Shown: piece by piece, positions 40,075 to 48,909 of the stretch
Layout of the letters: the number at the start of each line of letters is the position of its first letter
Position numbering within the stretch: the first letter of the stretch is position 1
Assembly (NCBI RefSeq): GCF_014873915.1
Contig: NZ_JADBEJ010000001.1
Location: forward strand, 930,001 to 994,000
DNA: 64,000 bases
Origin: Amycolatopsis roodepoortensis
GTDB lineage: Bacteria; Actinomycetota; Actinomycetes; Mycobacteriales; Pseudonocardiaceae
Reading direction: 5' to 3'
Notes under the pieces: model-generated
The model's input: only the letters and a program-made list of their open reading frames with translations
Told to the model about the DNA's origin: nothing
The model's database searches: none
Translations under genes and position numbers: made by a program

Positions 40075-41025
40075 ATGACTTCGATGCGCGCGCTGCGACA
40101 GAACTCCACGAACGGTCCCGAAGATCTCCACCTGATCACCGACGCATCCGTTCCGGCGCCGGGACCAGGTGAAATCCTACTGAAGGTCACCGCCGCCGGG
40201 GTCAACTTCGCCGACGTCATGCAGACGCGGGGCACGTACGAGGGCGGCCCCGAAGCCCCGTACGTCGCCGGGTTCGAGGCGGCAGGCGAGGTCGTGGCTC
40301 TGGGGGAAGGGGTGACCACGCCCGCGGTCGGCGACCACGTTGTCGGAACCGGCGGCGGGGCTTTCGCCGAGTACATGGTCATGTCCGCGTCCGGCGCGGT
40401 CCCGGTGCCCGGCGGCTGGTCGGACGAGCAGGCGATCGGGCTGATCCTGAACTGGGTCACGGCGCTCGCCGCGCTCAAACCGCTGGGCAGGCTGGCCGCC
40501 GGCGAAACCGTGCTGGTGCAGGCGGCGGCGGGCGGGGTCGGCCAGGCCGTGGTCCGGCTGGCCAAGCACTACGGGGCGACCGTCATCGGCGCCGCGTCGC
40601 CGGGCAAGCACGACTCGGTGCGGGCGCAGGGCGCCGACCGCGTGATCGCTTACGGCGAAGAGACGGGGGAGGTGGACCTCGTGCTCGAATCGGTGGGCGG
40701 CGCGGCTTTCTCCGCCGGTCTGGCCGCGGCCAAGCGGGTCACCGGACGCGTCGTGGTCTACGGCGTCGCCGGGGGAGAGGTCGCGATCACCAACCGGGAC
40801 TTGAACTTCCGGCATCAGATCCACGTGATCGGGCTGCATCTCGGCGTCCTGATCGAGCACGCGCCCGCGATCTTCGCGGAGCTGATGGACGAACTGCGTG
40901 CCCTGATCGCGGCCGGGGTCTGCGTGCCGGGGACGCCGACGGTGTACGACCTGGCGGACGGGCCGAAGGCGCTCGCGGAACTCGAGGCGCGGGCGACGTC
41001 GGGAAAGCTGGTGCTCCGGCCTTGA
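40075..41025 (+). CDS. Zinc-independent NADPH:quinone oxidoreductase (MDR family)
   Basis: A 316-residue medium-chain reductase. VNFADVMQTRGTY and AGFEAAGEV are the quinone-reductase signatures, and the Rossmann motif VQAAAGGVGQAVVRLAK is at about 148-164. The zinc-ligand residues of alcohol dehydrogenases are missing, as in Qor/zeta-crystallin. It reduces quinones or enones with NADPH, probably for detoxification. It follows the merR gene by 18 nt under the MerR-type promoter. Confidence 0.9.
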   Translation: MTSMRALRQNSTNGPEDLHLITDASVPAPGPGEILLKVTAAGVNFADVMQTRGTYEGGPEAPYVAGFEAAGEVVALGEGVTTPAVGDHVVGTGGGAFAEYMVMSASGAVPVPGGWSDEQAIGLILNWVTALAALKPLGRLAAGETVLVQAAAGGVGQAVVRLAKHYGATVIGAASPGKHDSVRAQGADRVIAYGEETGEVDLVLESVGGAAFSAGLAAAKRVTGRVVVYGVAGGEVAITNRDLNFRHQIHVIGLHLGVLIEHAPAIFAELMDELRALIAAGVCVPGTPTVYDLADGPKALAELEARATSGKLVLRP

Positions 41026-41178
41026 GCCCGGCATGATCATATGCGAACACGTGCATGTCAATAGGGCAGAAGTGTTGGTAAATCACCAGCTGTCGGAAGC
41101 GACGAAAGTTGGTGCCGTGCCCTGGCCGGGACTTCTAAATTCACGAACCATTCCGTTGTCCTGACAAGGAGTGGGTCC

Positions 41179-41727
41179 ATGGCAAGGAAGTTCTTCGTCT
41201 CCGCGTCCGTGAGCTTGGCGCTGCTGGCCGTCCCGGTCACCGCGGGCCAGGCCACGGCGGCGGTCCAGCCTGCTCAGCAGACCGCGGCGGCGACCACGGT
41301 CTACTACGACGCCTCGGGAGCGCCCAGCTTCCGCGCCGCCATCCAGGCGGGCGTGGCGAACTGGAACAACTCGGTGTCCAACGTGAAGCTGCAGGAGAGC
41401 TCGTCGGGCGCCACCCTGCGCTACACCGAGGGCAACGACCCCTCGGGTTCGTACGCCGAGACCGACGGCCACGGCCGCGGCACGATCTTCATCGACTACA
41501 CGCAGGCGCGGGAGTACGACCAGACGCGGATCGCCGCGCACGAGACCGGCCATGCGCTCGGCTTGCCGGACAACTACCAGGGCCCGTGCTCCGAACTGAT
41601 GTCCGGCGGCGGCCCCGGCCCGTCCTGCACCAACGCGAAGCCGAACGCCCAGGAGGTCTCGCGGGTGAACTCGCTGTGGGCCAACGGGCTCGTCGCGGCG
41701 GGTGTCATGCAGCGCATCTACAACTGA
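41179..41727 (+). CDS. snpA: Snapalysin (secreted small neutral metalloprotease, M7)
   Basis: A 182-residue precursor. Sec signal peptide [27 protein letters not shown], then a short propeptide and a mature catalytic domain. The zinc motif is [11 protein letters not shown] (HExxHxxGxxD), with the Met-turn region [10 protein letters not shown]. The family is almost confined to filamentous actinomycetes. Ends just before palindrome family 1 copy 2. Confidence 0.93.
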   Translation: MARKFFVSASVSLALLAVPVTAGQATAAVQPAQQTAAATTVYYDASGAPSFRAAIQAGVANWNNSVSNVKLQESSSGATLRYTEGNDPSGSYAETDGHGRGTIFIDYTQAREYDQTRIAAHETGHALGLPDNYQGPCSELMSGGGPGPSCTNAKPNAQEVSRVNSLWANGLVAAGVMQRIYN

Positions 41728-41740
41728 CGCTTTCGGGTCC

Positions 41741-41786
41741 CTCGTGAGTGGTAAGGACGGTTAGAACCGTCCTCACCACTCACGAG
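41741..41786. repeat. Palindromic repeat family 1, copy 2
   Basis: Arms 41741-41762 and 41765-41786, 22 bp with one G/T-type mismatch and the same 2-nt centre as copies 1 and 3. Lies between convergent snpA and the beta-helix gene and should terminate both. Confidence 0.93.
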
Positions 41787-41857
41787 ACTCGACCCATTCG
41801 GTGCCGGTGTTCCTCGTCCGCCCGGGTGCATGAAGGGTGCAGGGCTCGGCTGAGCAT

Positions 41858-41910
41858 GTCGCGAAAGCCACTTTCGAGACGTCTGGTGTCCCGAAAGTGG
41901 CTTTCGCGAC
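41858..41910. repeat. Palindromic repeat family 3
   Basis: Perfect 19-bp arms starting GTCGCGAAAGCCACTTTCG (41858-41876 and 41892-41910) with a 15-nt loop that contains AGACGTCT, itself a palindrome. Unrelated in sequence to families 1 and 2. It lies in the same convergent gap as family 1 copy 2. Confidence 0.9.
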
Positions 41911-41930
41911 ACCGCCTCCAGCACCCCCCA

Positions 41931-41949
41931 GGTCCTCACCACTCACGAG
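41931..41949. repeat. Half copy of palindromic repeat family 1
   Basis: GGTCCTCACCACTCACGAG matches one arm of family 1. It faces the full copy at 41741 so that the 209-bp segment 41741-41949 has matching inverted ends. It provides the TGA stop codon of the beta-helix gene. Confidence 0.88.
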
Positions 41950-43193
41950 AATTCGTAGGCGCCCGCGTCCACCGCCGCGCCGGAGTACACGGGATTGCCG
42001 TCGACGTCGCGGTCGTCGTACTTCGTGGTGCCGAGGTCGATCGCCGGGCTTCCCGCCTGCAGGATCAGGTTCGTGGCCGAGGTGAACTTCGGATCCGCGA
42101 CCTTGTCCGTCGCGCCCGGCGTGAACTGCCGGAGCCCGCCGAAGTACACGTTGTGGTCGGTCGCGGTGAACGTCGCGTCCGCGTAGCCGACCTTGTACGC
42201 CGCATGGACGACGTTCTGCGTCATCGTCAGCATCCGGTTCGTGCAGCCGCCGTAGCAGACGAAACCCTCCGCCTCGGCGTTCGGGAGCCGGAGCGAGTTG
42301 TTGCGGAACACCGTACCGAGCACCGGCCCGTTGCCGTCCTCCGCGCCGCGCGTGATGATCCCGCCGCGCGTCTTGGCGCCGAAGATCGCGTTGTACTCGA
42401 AGACGTTGCCGGTCGAGACGCCGTCCGGATCCTGTGCGTCCGTGCCGAGCTCGGTGAAGGTCTCGTTGTCCTCGGAGATGTTGTGGTGGATGACGTTCCG
42501 GGAGCCGTAGAAGATCTCGACCGCGGCGCCGTCGAGACCGCCGAAGTCGTCGGCCTTCGCGATCGAACCGCTGATCCGGTTCCAGCCGATGTCGGAGTCG
42601 TTGCCCTGGACCAGCACGGCGAACGCGCCGGAGTCGTCGTTGCCGCCCGGCGTCACCACGGTCATGTGGTTGTTGTCGACGAGGTCGTTCTGCGTGACCT
42701 CGGTGCGGTCGGCCGACGGCGCGATGTACACGCCGGCGCCGGCACCGGTGATCAGGTTCGACAGCACCTTGTTGCGATCGCCGGACACCTTCACCCCGGC
42801 CCACGAGCAGCGTCCCGCGTCGGCCGCGACGCCGATCTGCAGGTCCTTCACCACGCTGTCGTTTCCAGGGAGGTCGACACACGCCTCGGCGTTGCCTTTG
42901 ACGACAGGCCGCGCGCCGGTGCCGTACGCGCCGACCGTGACACCCGAGCCCTTGACGGTGAGACCACCGGACCAGACGCCGCCGCGACGCAACAGGACGG
43001 TGTCGCCCGCGGCGAACGTGGTCGCGGAGACCTTCGCCAGGGACTTCCACGGAGTCTGCTGCGAAGTGCCGCTCGCGCTGTCGCTACCGGAGACCTGGTC
43101 GACGTAGTAGGTCTTCGAGGCGGCTTCGGCCGTCGTGAACCCGGTGCACGCGACGGCGGCGAGCACGGCAACGGAAAGCAGTTTCCAGGACAT
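41943..43193 (-). CDS. Secreted right-handed parallel beta-helix protein
   Basis: A 416-residue protein from the ATG at 43193 (a GTG at 43220 is possible; neither has a good ribosome site). Signal peptide MSWKLLSVAVLAAVACTGFTTAEA. Then the DUF1565-like opening YYVDQVSGSDSASGTSQQTPWKSL and repeated VxxNxIxG/NVIHHNISE coils typical of pectate-lyase-like beta-helices, ending in a CBM-like DVDGNPVYSGAAVDAGAYEF. A polysaccharide-acting enzyme is likely, substrate unknown. The final codons come from the half repeat at 41931-41949. Confidence 0.83.
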   Translation of the reverse strand: MSWKLLSVAVLAAVACTGFTTAEAASKTYYVDQVSGSDSASGTSQQTPWKSLAKVSATTFAAGDTVLLRRGGVWSGGLTVKGSGVTVGAYGTGARPVVKGNAEACVDLPGNDSVVKDLQIGVAADAGRCSWAGVKVSGDRNKVLSNLITGAGAGVYIAPSADRTEVTQNDLVDNNHMTVVTPGGNDDSGAFAVLVQGNDSDIGWNRISGSIAKADDFGGLDGAAVEIFYGSRNVIHHNISEDNETFTELGTDAQDPDGVSTGNVFEYNAIFGAKTRGGIITRGAEDGNGPVLGTVFRNNSLRLPNAEAEGFVCYGGCTNRMLTMTQNVVHAAYKVGYADATFTATDHNVYFGGLRQFTPGATDKVADPKFTSATNLILQAGSPAIDLGTTKYDDRDVDGNPVYSGAAVDAGAYEFS

Positions 43194-43260
43194 CCCGCGG
43201 ACGGTAATCACCTGGCGCACAAGGGTCGTACAAAATCCCCGTCGCCTTTAGCATGATCCG

Positions 43261-44337
43261 ATGCGCCGGGCGTCGAGGATTCTCGTACCGGCCGCGCTGC
43301 TGTTCAGCGCCGTGGTGGCGAGCAGCGGGATCGCGTCCGCACCGCCGCCGGTCGCTCCCGTCGCCGGGCTGAACGAGCTCTGGAACGACTACGGCGATCA
43401 GGGCGGCCACTGGACCGGCGGGGATCGCACGGTATCGGTCCCGCTGCCCGACGGCCGCACCGCATGGCTGTTCTCGGACACGTTCCTCGGCACGGTGAAT
43501 CCCGACCACAGCCGCCCCCGTGACAGCCCGATCGCCCGTAACACCCTGGTCGTCCAGCGGCCCGACGGCACGCTGGGGGAGACGCTGCACGGCGGCACCC
43601 CGGACGAGCCGGAGGCGCTGATCGGGCTCGCGGGTTCCGGTGAGCACTACTGGGTCGGCGACGGAGTCGTCCAAGGCGACGTCCTGCGGGTGCTCTACAA
43701 CCGATACCGGACGACCGGTCCGGGCGGCCTCGACTTCCGGAGCACCGGGACGTCGCTGGCCACGTTCCGGCTGCCCGCCCTGACGCCGTCCGAGCTGCTG
43801 GTGATCCCGGTGAGCGAGAAGGTCGCGTGGGGATCGGAGCTGCTCGAAGACGGCGGATACACCTACATCTACGGTGCCGAACAAGGCCATCTGAGGCTCG
43901 CCAGGGTGCCCACTGGGGGCCTTCGCGGACCTTGGCGGTTCTGGACCGGCGCCGGTTGGTCGTCCCGTGAGGAGGACTCGGCCCGGATGCTGTCCGGGGT
44001 CGGGACGGCGTTTTCGGTGAACCGCGTCGGCGGCGAATACGTGCTGATCACCATGGACACCAGCCCCGGCTTCAGTCCGGTGATGCTCGCCTACACCGCG
44101 AGTTCGCCGACCGGCCCGTTCCGGGATCCTGTCGTGCTCCACCGGGCACCCGAAGCCAGTGACCGGCGCATCGTCTACGACGCGACGGCGCATCCGCAGT
44201 TGAGCCGTCCCGGGAGGCTCACGGTGTCGTACAACGTGAACAGCCTGGATCACGCCGACAACATCGCGGACGCGCGGATCTATCGGCCGCGGTTCGTCGA
44301 GGTCGCCTGGCCGCCTGCCCTACGCTTCATCGAGTGA
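43261..44337 (+). CDS. Secreted beta-propeller protein (DUF4185/DUF5005-like, glycosidase-related)
   Basis: A 358-residue protein with signal peptide MRRASRILVPAALLFSAVVASSGIASA. Repeated propeller-blade motifs: RTAWLFSDTFLG, YWVGDGVVQGDVLRVLYNRY, YTYIYGAEQ, YVLITMDTS and RLTVSYNVNS. The SDTFLG and YGAE stretches match the DUF4185/DUF5005 group, relatives of GH43-like and mycobacterial arabinan-cleaving enzymes. Catalytic activity here is not shown. Divergent from the beta-helix gene by 67 nt, so the two may be coregulated polysaccharide enzymes. Confidence 0.75.
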   Translation: MRRASRILVPAALLFSAVVASSGIASAPPPVAPVAGLNELWNDYGDQGGHWTGGDRTVSVPLPDGRTAWLFSDTFLGTVNPDHSRPRDSPIARNTLVVQRPDGTLGETLHGGTPDEPEALIGLAGSGEHYWVGDGVVQGDVLRVLYNRYRTTGPGGLDFRSTGTSLATFRLPALTPSELLVIPVSEKVAWGSELLEDGGYTYIYGAEQGHLRLARVPTGGLRGPWRFWTGAGWSSREEDSARMLSGVGTAFSVNRVGGEYVLITMDTSPGFSPVMLAYTASSPTGPFRDPVVLHRAPEASDRRIVYDATAHPQLSRPGRLTVSYNVNSLDHADNIADARIYRPRFVEVAWPPALRFIE

Positions 44338-44876
44338 TCGAGATACTCGACGACCTCGACGTCCTCACCCGGCCGGATCTCGACCCGCGCGGCCTGAGCC
44401 TCGCCGGTGCCCGCCTCGGGTCGAAGGCCGCCGATACCGTCGCCCGGGGCAGCGTCATCGAGGTCACGCTCTCTCCGATCGTCCACCGCGCGATCGCCGG
44501 AAGCGGCAGGGAAACGGAGTACTACGGCGCGGACGGTGAGCCCCTCTCCCGGGAAAAGGTGGTCGAGAACGCCGTCGAAACCGAGGGAGTCGTTCACTTT
44601 CCCGGCAAGTTCAGCTACCGGATCGTCGGCGGGACGGTCGTCGGCTTCGCGATGTACGGCGGCGAACGCGGTCTTCTCGCCCATTTCGGGTACCTGCGTT
44701 CCCGTGACGACTTCCTCGACGTGTTCGGCACACCCGATCTCGTCGAGGAGAGCTTCGATTGCGGCGAGCTGATGGGGTACCGGCATCACTACCGGGCTTC
44801 CGAGAAGAAGGTCTTCTGGGACAGCTGGAACGACCACGTGGGCTCGCTGAATCTCGGTGACTTCGGCGCTCGCTGA
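44334..44876 (+). CDS. Unknown protein
   Basis: A 180-residue soluble protein, coupled to the propeller gene by a 4-nt GTGA overlap. Mixed alpha/beta with VHFPGKFSYRIVGGTVVGFAMYGG and a terminal SWNDHVGSLNLGDFG. No signal peptide, no recognised family. Its stop abuts the stop of the convergent 44877 gene (44876/44877). Confidence 0.65.
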   Translation: MIEILDDLDVLTRPDLDPRGLSLAGARLGSKAADTVARGSVIEVTLSPIVHRAIAGSGRETEYYGADGEPLSREKVVENAVETEGVVHFPGKFSYRIVGGTVVGFAMYGGERGLLAHFGYLRSRDDFLDVFGTPDLVEESFDCGELMGYRHHYRASEKKVFWDSWNDHVGSLNLGDFGAR

Positions 44877-45449
44877 TCACTCGAGCGTGCGACCTCCCGG
44901 CGCTTCGATGGTCAGGGGGACCGATGAGTCACCGGTGAGCTGGTTCAGCTGAGTCATGGTCCGGTCCAGCTGCTCCGCCAGCCGCGGGATGGTGCTCGAC
45001 GGCAGGTACGCCTCCGCGCCGGCGTCGAGCAGACGGCGCACCGGACCCTCGTACTTGACGCCGAGCTCGGCGTCCTCGATCTCCGTGATCACGATCCGGG
45101 CCTTCGGATACAGCGCGCGGAAGTTGCCGATCAACTGCGGGCTGCCCGGCGGGACCAGCAGGACGTCGACGGTCGGGGGAGCCGAACGCAGGTCCAGCAC
45201 GAGATAGCCGGGGCCGAGCCGCTCGGACAGCGCATCCCGGGCCGTCGCGGACAGCTTCATGGCGGTGGCCACCACCGTGATGTCGTCGGAGTCCGCCGAA
45301 CGCGCCGGTTCTTCGCGGGCAGCGGCGGAAATCGTCCCGATGGTCTCGCCGTTCCGGGTGATGAGCACGTTCTCGCCAGGGCGGAGGGTGTCGATGAGCG
45401 CTACGAGTTCTTCAGGAAGCTGGGAGGCGTCGACCCACTGATCACTCAT
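44877..45449 (-). CDS. Unknown protein with Phd-like N-terminus
   Basis: A 190-residue protein from the ATG at 45449. Residues 1-45 (LPEELVALIDTLRPGENVLITRNGETIGTI) resemble Phd/YefM antitoxins, which bind DNA. Residues about 60-175 have an alternating beta/alpha pattern with YLVLDLRSAPPTVDVLLVPPGSP and ARIVITEIEDA, like a degenerate receiver or sensor domain. No toxin gene lies next to it, so a stand-alone regulator is more likely than a toxin-antitoxin pair. Confidence 0.6.
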   Translation of the reverse strand: MSDQWVDASQLPEELVALIDTLRPGENVLITRNGETIGTISAAAREEPARSADSDDITVVATAMKLSATARDALSERLGPGYLVLDLRSAPPTVDVLLVPPGSPQLIGNFRALYPKARIVITEIEDAELGVKYEGPVRRLLDAGAEAYLPSSTIPRLAEQLDRTMTQLNQLTGDSSVPLTIEAPGGRTLE

Positions 45450-45565
45450 CACCCCATGATGGCCTGATCCCCCGCGCGTGGTGCAAGGCAGGCCGCGGTT
45501 GATCTTCACGGACTTGGTGATCGCCACATGTGTCACATACGCATCAGGAGTCACAACGGCTGCGC

Positions 45566-45612
45566 GTGAAGGACCCCTTCCCTCGGCTCAGCCGAGGAAA
45601 CTCGACCTTCAC
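45566..45612. repeat. Hairpin with nested arms
   Basis: Outer arms GTGAAGG/CCTTCAC (45566-45572, 45606-45612) and inner arms CCTCGGCT/AGCCGAGG (45581-45588, 45590-45597). It stands 11 nt before palindrome family 2 copy 1, so the gap carries two tandem structures. Confidence 0.7.
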
Positions 45613-45623
45613 ATCTTCCCCAA

Positions 45624-45679
45624 GTACGTGAAGGCCCCCTTCACTGCGCTAGGCGCAATGAAGGGGGCCTTCACGTACT
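45624..45679. repeat. Palindromic repeat family 2, copy 1 (terminator of the chitin operon)
   Basis: Long inverted repeat AGTACGTGAAGGCCCCCTTCA with inner TGCGC/GCGCA arms and one mismatch. It touches the GH20 stop codon. A related copy is at 59640-59697. Presumptive terminator of the 8-gene leftward operon. Confidence 0.92.
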
Positions 45680-47091
45680 CACCGCTGCCGAGGTCGACCG
45701 GGCACGCCCGGCCGCGTCTGCCAGGGATGCGGCCCGTCGAGCGGCCGGTACTCGACGCCCAGCGCGTCCAGCCGGGGCAGGTGGTGGTCCCGCAGACGCG
45801 GCAGGAACTCCGCGTAGTCCCGCCCGTCCGGCTCGCTCCACGCGACCTCGGCGAAGGCGCACAGACGCGGGAACGCGACGTAGTCCACCCGCCGCACGGT
45901 GTCGAGATGCTCCGACCACACCTGCGCCTGCGCGCCGAGAATCGACTTCCCCTCGGGGAAATCGGCGGGCACCGGCTCATAGCCGTAGAAGCTCTCCAGC
46001 GTGCTCAGGTACCCGACGGGGATCGGTTCGTCCGGGTGGTCGGACTGCCGGTGGTCCAGGTACACGTGCTCCTCGGGGCACATGACGACGTCGTGCCCGG
46101 CGGCCGCCGCGCGGGCGCCGGCCGCTTCGCTCTGCCACGAGCCGATGACCATCGGCGGCAGGTCGTCCGCTTCGAGCACTTCGTCCCAGCCGAGCGGACG
46201 ACGCCCCCGATCGACCAGGTGCCGCGCGATCTCACGGACGAACCGGCCGTGTTCCTCGGTCGCGCCGGGAACCTCGTCACCGCCGAGCGCGATGACCTCG
46301 GACGGGAAGATCTCCAGTACATGGTCGAAGACGCGTTTGAAGAAGGCATGAGTGGACTGTTCCGTGTTCAGCAACGACGTGCTGATACCCCAGCTCGTCC
46401 ACACCTCCCACGGCTCGCCGGTTTCCGGGCCGAGCTCGGGGTACGCGGTGATCGCGGCCCGTGCGTGCCCGGGGATGTCGACCTCCGGGACCACCGTGAC
46501 CGAGCGCGCGGCGGCGTACGCGACGATCTCGCGGAGATCGTCGGCCGTGTAGAACCCGCCGTGCGGCCGTCCGTCCCGTTCCGGACCGTCGTGCCGTCCG
46601 ACCATGGACGACTTCCGCCAGCCGCCGACCTCGGTCAGCCTGGGGAACTCGGGGATCTCGATCCGCCAGCCCTGGTCGTCGGTCAGGTGCAGGTTGAGCA
46701 CGTTGAGCTTGTGCGCGGCGATCAGGTCGATGAACCGCAGCACTTCGGCCTTGGTCCGGAAGTGCCTTGCCACGTCCAGTAAACAGCCGCGCCAGCCGAA
46801 CCGGGGGTGATCGGTGACGACACCGCACGGGATGGTCTGCTGTCCACTGTGGATCGGCGCGGCCCGGAACGCGTCCGGCCCGATCAGCTGCCGGAGCGTC
46901 TGGCGGCCGTAGAACTCGCCCGCCGCGTCGGCCGCGTGCAGGGTCACGCCGGACGGGTCGATCTCCAGCCGGTAACCCTCGGCGGGCAGGAGATCGTCGC
47001 GGCGCACGTCCACTTCGGACGGTACTGGGCACTGTCCCGGCAAGGGTTCCACCGAGACGGGACGGGGGAGCAACGTTTCGAAGCCAGGCAT
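45679..47091 (-). CDS. GH20 beta-N-acetylhexosaminidase
   Basis: A 470-residue enzyme without signal peptide, so cytoplasmic. It has the catalytic Asp-Glu pair in VIALGGDEVPG (about 268-278), substrate-assisted catalysis type, with NLHLTDDQGWRIEI, PEVDIPGHARA and the C-terminal FPRLCAFAEVAWS typical of GH20. It removes terminal GlcNAc from imported chito-oligosaccharides. It starts 1 nt after the permease stop and is the last gene of the operon that begins at 55681. The TGA stop lies at the edge of palindrome family 2. Confidence 0.93.
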   Translation of the reverse strand: MPGFETLLPRPVSVEPLPGQCPVPSEVDVRRDDLLPAEGYRLEIDPSGVTLHAADAAGEFYGRQTLRQLIGPDAFRAAPIHSGQQTIPCGVVTDHPRFGWRGCLLDVARHFRTKAEVLRFIDLIAAHKLNVLNLHLTDDQGWRIEIPEFPRLTEVGGWRKSSMVGRHDGPERDGRPHGGFYTADDLREIVAYAAARSVTVVPEVDIPGHARAAITAYPELGPETGEPWEVWTSWGISTSLLNTEQSTHAFFKRVFDHVLEIFPSEVIALGGDEVPGATEEHGRFVREIARHLVDRGRRPLGWDEVLEADDLPPMVIGSWQSEAAGARAAAAGHDVVMCPEEHVYLDHRQSDHPDEPIPVGYLSTLESFYGYEPVPADFPEGKSILGAQAQVWSEHLDTVRRVDYVAFPRLCAFAEVAWSEPDGRDYAEFLPRLRDHHLPRLDALGVEYRPLDGPHPWQTRPGVPGRPRQR

Positions 47092-47092
47092 G

Positions 47093-47959
47093 TCAACCCT
47101 TCACCGCGCCGCCCATGACGGACACGAGTCGTCGTTGCACGAGAATGAAGAACACCAGCACCGGGATGGTCATCAGCGTCGAACCCGCCATCACCGCGCC
47201 CCAGTCGGTGTCCTCCGGTTTGAAGAACACCAGGATCGCCAGCGGGAGCGTCTGGTTCTCGGTGTTGGAGATGATGAACGTCTTCGCGAACAGGAAGTCG
47301 TTCCACGCGTGGATGAACGCCAGCACGCTGATCGCCACCAGGCCGGGCGCCACCAGCGGGAAGAGGATCTGCCAGGTGAACCGCATCCGGCTCGCCCCGT
47401 CGATCTTCGACGCCTCTTCCAGCTCCTGCGGCACCGCGGCGACGAAACCGCGCAGCATCCAGATCGCGAACGGCAGGCTGAACGCCAGGTGCACCAGGAT
47501 CAGCGAGCCGAGGTGGTTGGTGCCGAACGCCGGCGCGACGTCGCCGACCGACCGCATCAGGAAGAACAGCGGGATGGTCAGCGCCTCGACCGGCACCATC
47601 TGCGCCACCAGCACCATCACCAGCAGCACGGTCCGGCCCTTGAAGTTGAACCGCGTCAGCGCGACCGCGGAAAGGAACGAGAGCAGCAGCGACAACGCCA
47701 CCACCACGACGGCCACGATCACGCTGTTCAGGAAGAACATCGCGAAACCTTCGCCGCTCAGCACCCGTTCGAAGTGTTCGAGTGTCGGTGTGAGCGTCCA
47801 GGGCCGGGGGTTCTCCGCCTGGATCTGCCCGGTGGGTTTGAAGGCCGACAGCACCATCCAGTACACCGGGAAGGCGACCATCCCCGCGATCACCACGCAG
47901 ATGATCTCGGCGATCAGCCTCCCGGGTTTGTGGACCCGGCGGCCCGCGGTCACACCCAT
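47093..47959 (-). CDS. Carbohydrate ABC transporter permease (MalG type)
   Basis: A 288-residue permease with six hydrophobic segments. The EAA loop is EEASKIDGASRMRFTWQILFPLVAPG (about 181-206), which contacts the ATPase. It begins at the ATG at 47959 and overlaps the partner permease by 10 nt; a much longer open frame upstream is not coding. No ATPase gene is in the operon, as usual for actinomycete sugar importers that share the MsiK-type ATPase. Expected cargo: chito-oligosaccharides, as for DasC. Confidence 0.92.
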   Translation of the reverse strand: MGVTAGRRVHKPGRLIAEIICVVIAGMVAFPVYWMVLSAFKPTGQIQAENPRPWTLTPTLEHFERVLSGEGFAMFFLNSVIVAVVVVALSLLLSFLSAVALTRFNFKGRTVLLVMVLVAQMVPVEALTIPLFFLMRSVGDVAPAFGTNHLGSLILVHLAFSLPFAIWMLRGFVAAVPQELEEASKIDGASRMRFTWQILFPLVAPGLVAISVLAFIHAWNDFLFAKTFIISNTENQTLPLAILVFFKPEDTDWGAVMAGSTLMTIPVLVFFILVQRRLVSVMGGAVKG

Positions 47960-48909
47960 CCCGCGCTCCGGCGTTGCGACCGGACGTACAGCCCGGTGAT
48001 GGACAACAGCAGCAAGGTCATCACGACTCCGAGCGCCGCGCCGAGACCGTATTCCTGTCCGGCGAAGGCCTGTTGATAGGCGAAGACGTTGAGCACGAGG
48101 TTGCGCCCGGCCACGCCGCCGCCGTTGGTCATCACGTAGATCTGGGTGAAGATCTTGAAGTCCCAGATGATCGACTGGATGGTGGCGATGGTCAGCAGCG
48201 GCCGCACCATCGGCAGCGTGATCGACCACGTGGTGCGCCAGGTCGACGCGCCGTCGAGGTACGCGGCCTCGACGACCTCCTCCGGTACGCCCTTGAGCCC
48301 CGCGTACATCGTCACCATGACGAATGGGAACGAGCACCAGATGACCTCGGCGGCCACCAGGCCGAACGTGCTGTAGGTGTCGAACGTCCAAGAGTGGTTC
48401 GCCATCCCGGTGAAGCCGATGCCCGAGAGCACCTCGTTCACCAGGCCGAAGTCCGCGTCGAACAGGAACAGCCAGACGTACGAACCCGCCATCGCCGGCG
48501 TCGCCCACGCGGCGAGCGCCGCCAGGAACAGCGGGACCCGCGCCCACGCGCGGACCCGGGTCGCCAGCACGGCGAGCCCCGTCCCGAGCGCCAGGCTGCC
48601 GACGACGCAGACCGCGGTGAAGCCGAGGGTCTTGGCCAGCACCTCCCAGAACTGCAGGTTCTCCAGCAGTTCGACGTAGTTGCCGAAGCCGAGGAACACC
48701 AGCGGAGCGTTGCCGACCGCTTGCGGCTGGCCGTAGTCGTAGAACGAGATCAGGACGAGCTGGTAGATCGGGTACACCAGCATCGCCAGCAGCAGGATGC
48801 CGCCGGGCGCCAGGTAGAGCAGGGCGGCCCGCCCGTCCCGGCGACGGCGGGGCGACCGCCGTGCCGGGACGGCCGGAGCCGTGGTGCGGGGGATCTCCTT
48901 GGTGACCAC
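47950..48909 (-). CDS. Carbohydrate ABC transporter permease (MalF type)
   Basis: A 319-residue permease with six membrane segments; EAA loop EEVVEAAYLDGASTWRTTWSITLP at about 205-228. GTG start directly adjacent to the stop of the binding-protein gene. Pairs with the 47093 permease. Resembles DasB/NgcF-type importers by context. Confidence 0.92.
   Translation of the reverse strand: MVTKEIPRTTAPAVPARRSPRRRRDGRAALLYLAPGGILLLAMLVYPIYQLVLISFYDYGQPQAVGNAPLVFLGFGNYVELLENLQFWEVLAKTLGFTAVCVVGSLALGTGLAVLATRVRAWARVPLFLAALAAWATPAMAGSYVWLFLFDADFGLVNEVLSGIGFTGMANHSWTFDTYSTFGLVAAEVIWCSFPFVMVTMYAGLKGVPEEVVEAAYLDGASTWRTTWSITLPMVRPLLTIATIQSIIWDFKIFTQIYVMTNGGGVAGRNLVLNVFAYQQAFAGQEYGLGAALGVVMTLLLLSITGLYVRSQRRSAGWV

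Noticed and set aside
44877..45449. Toxin-antitoxin pair
   Set aside because: The Phd-like protein has no adjacent small toxin gene on either side.
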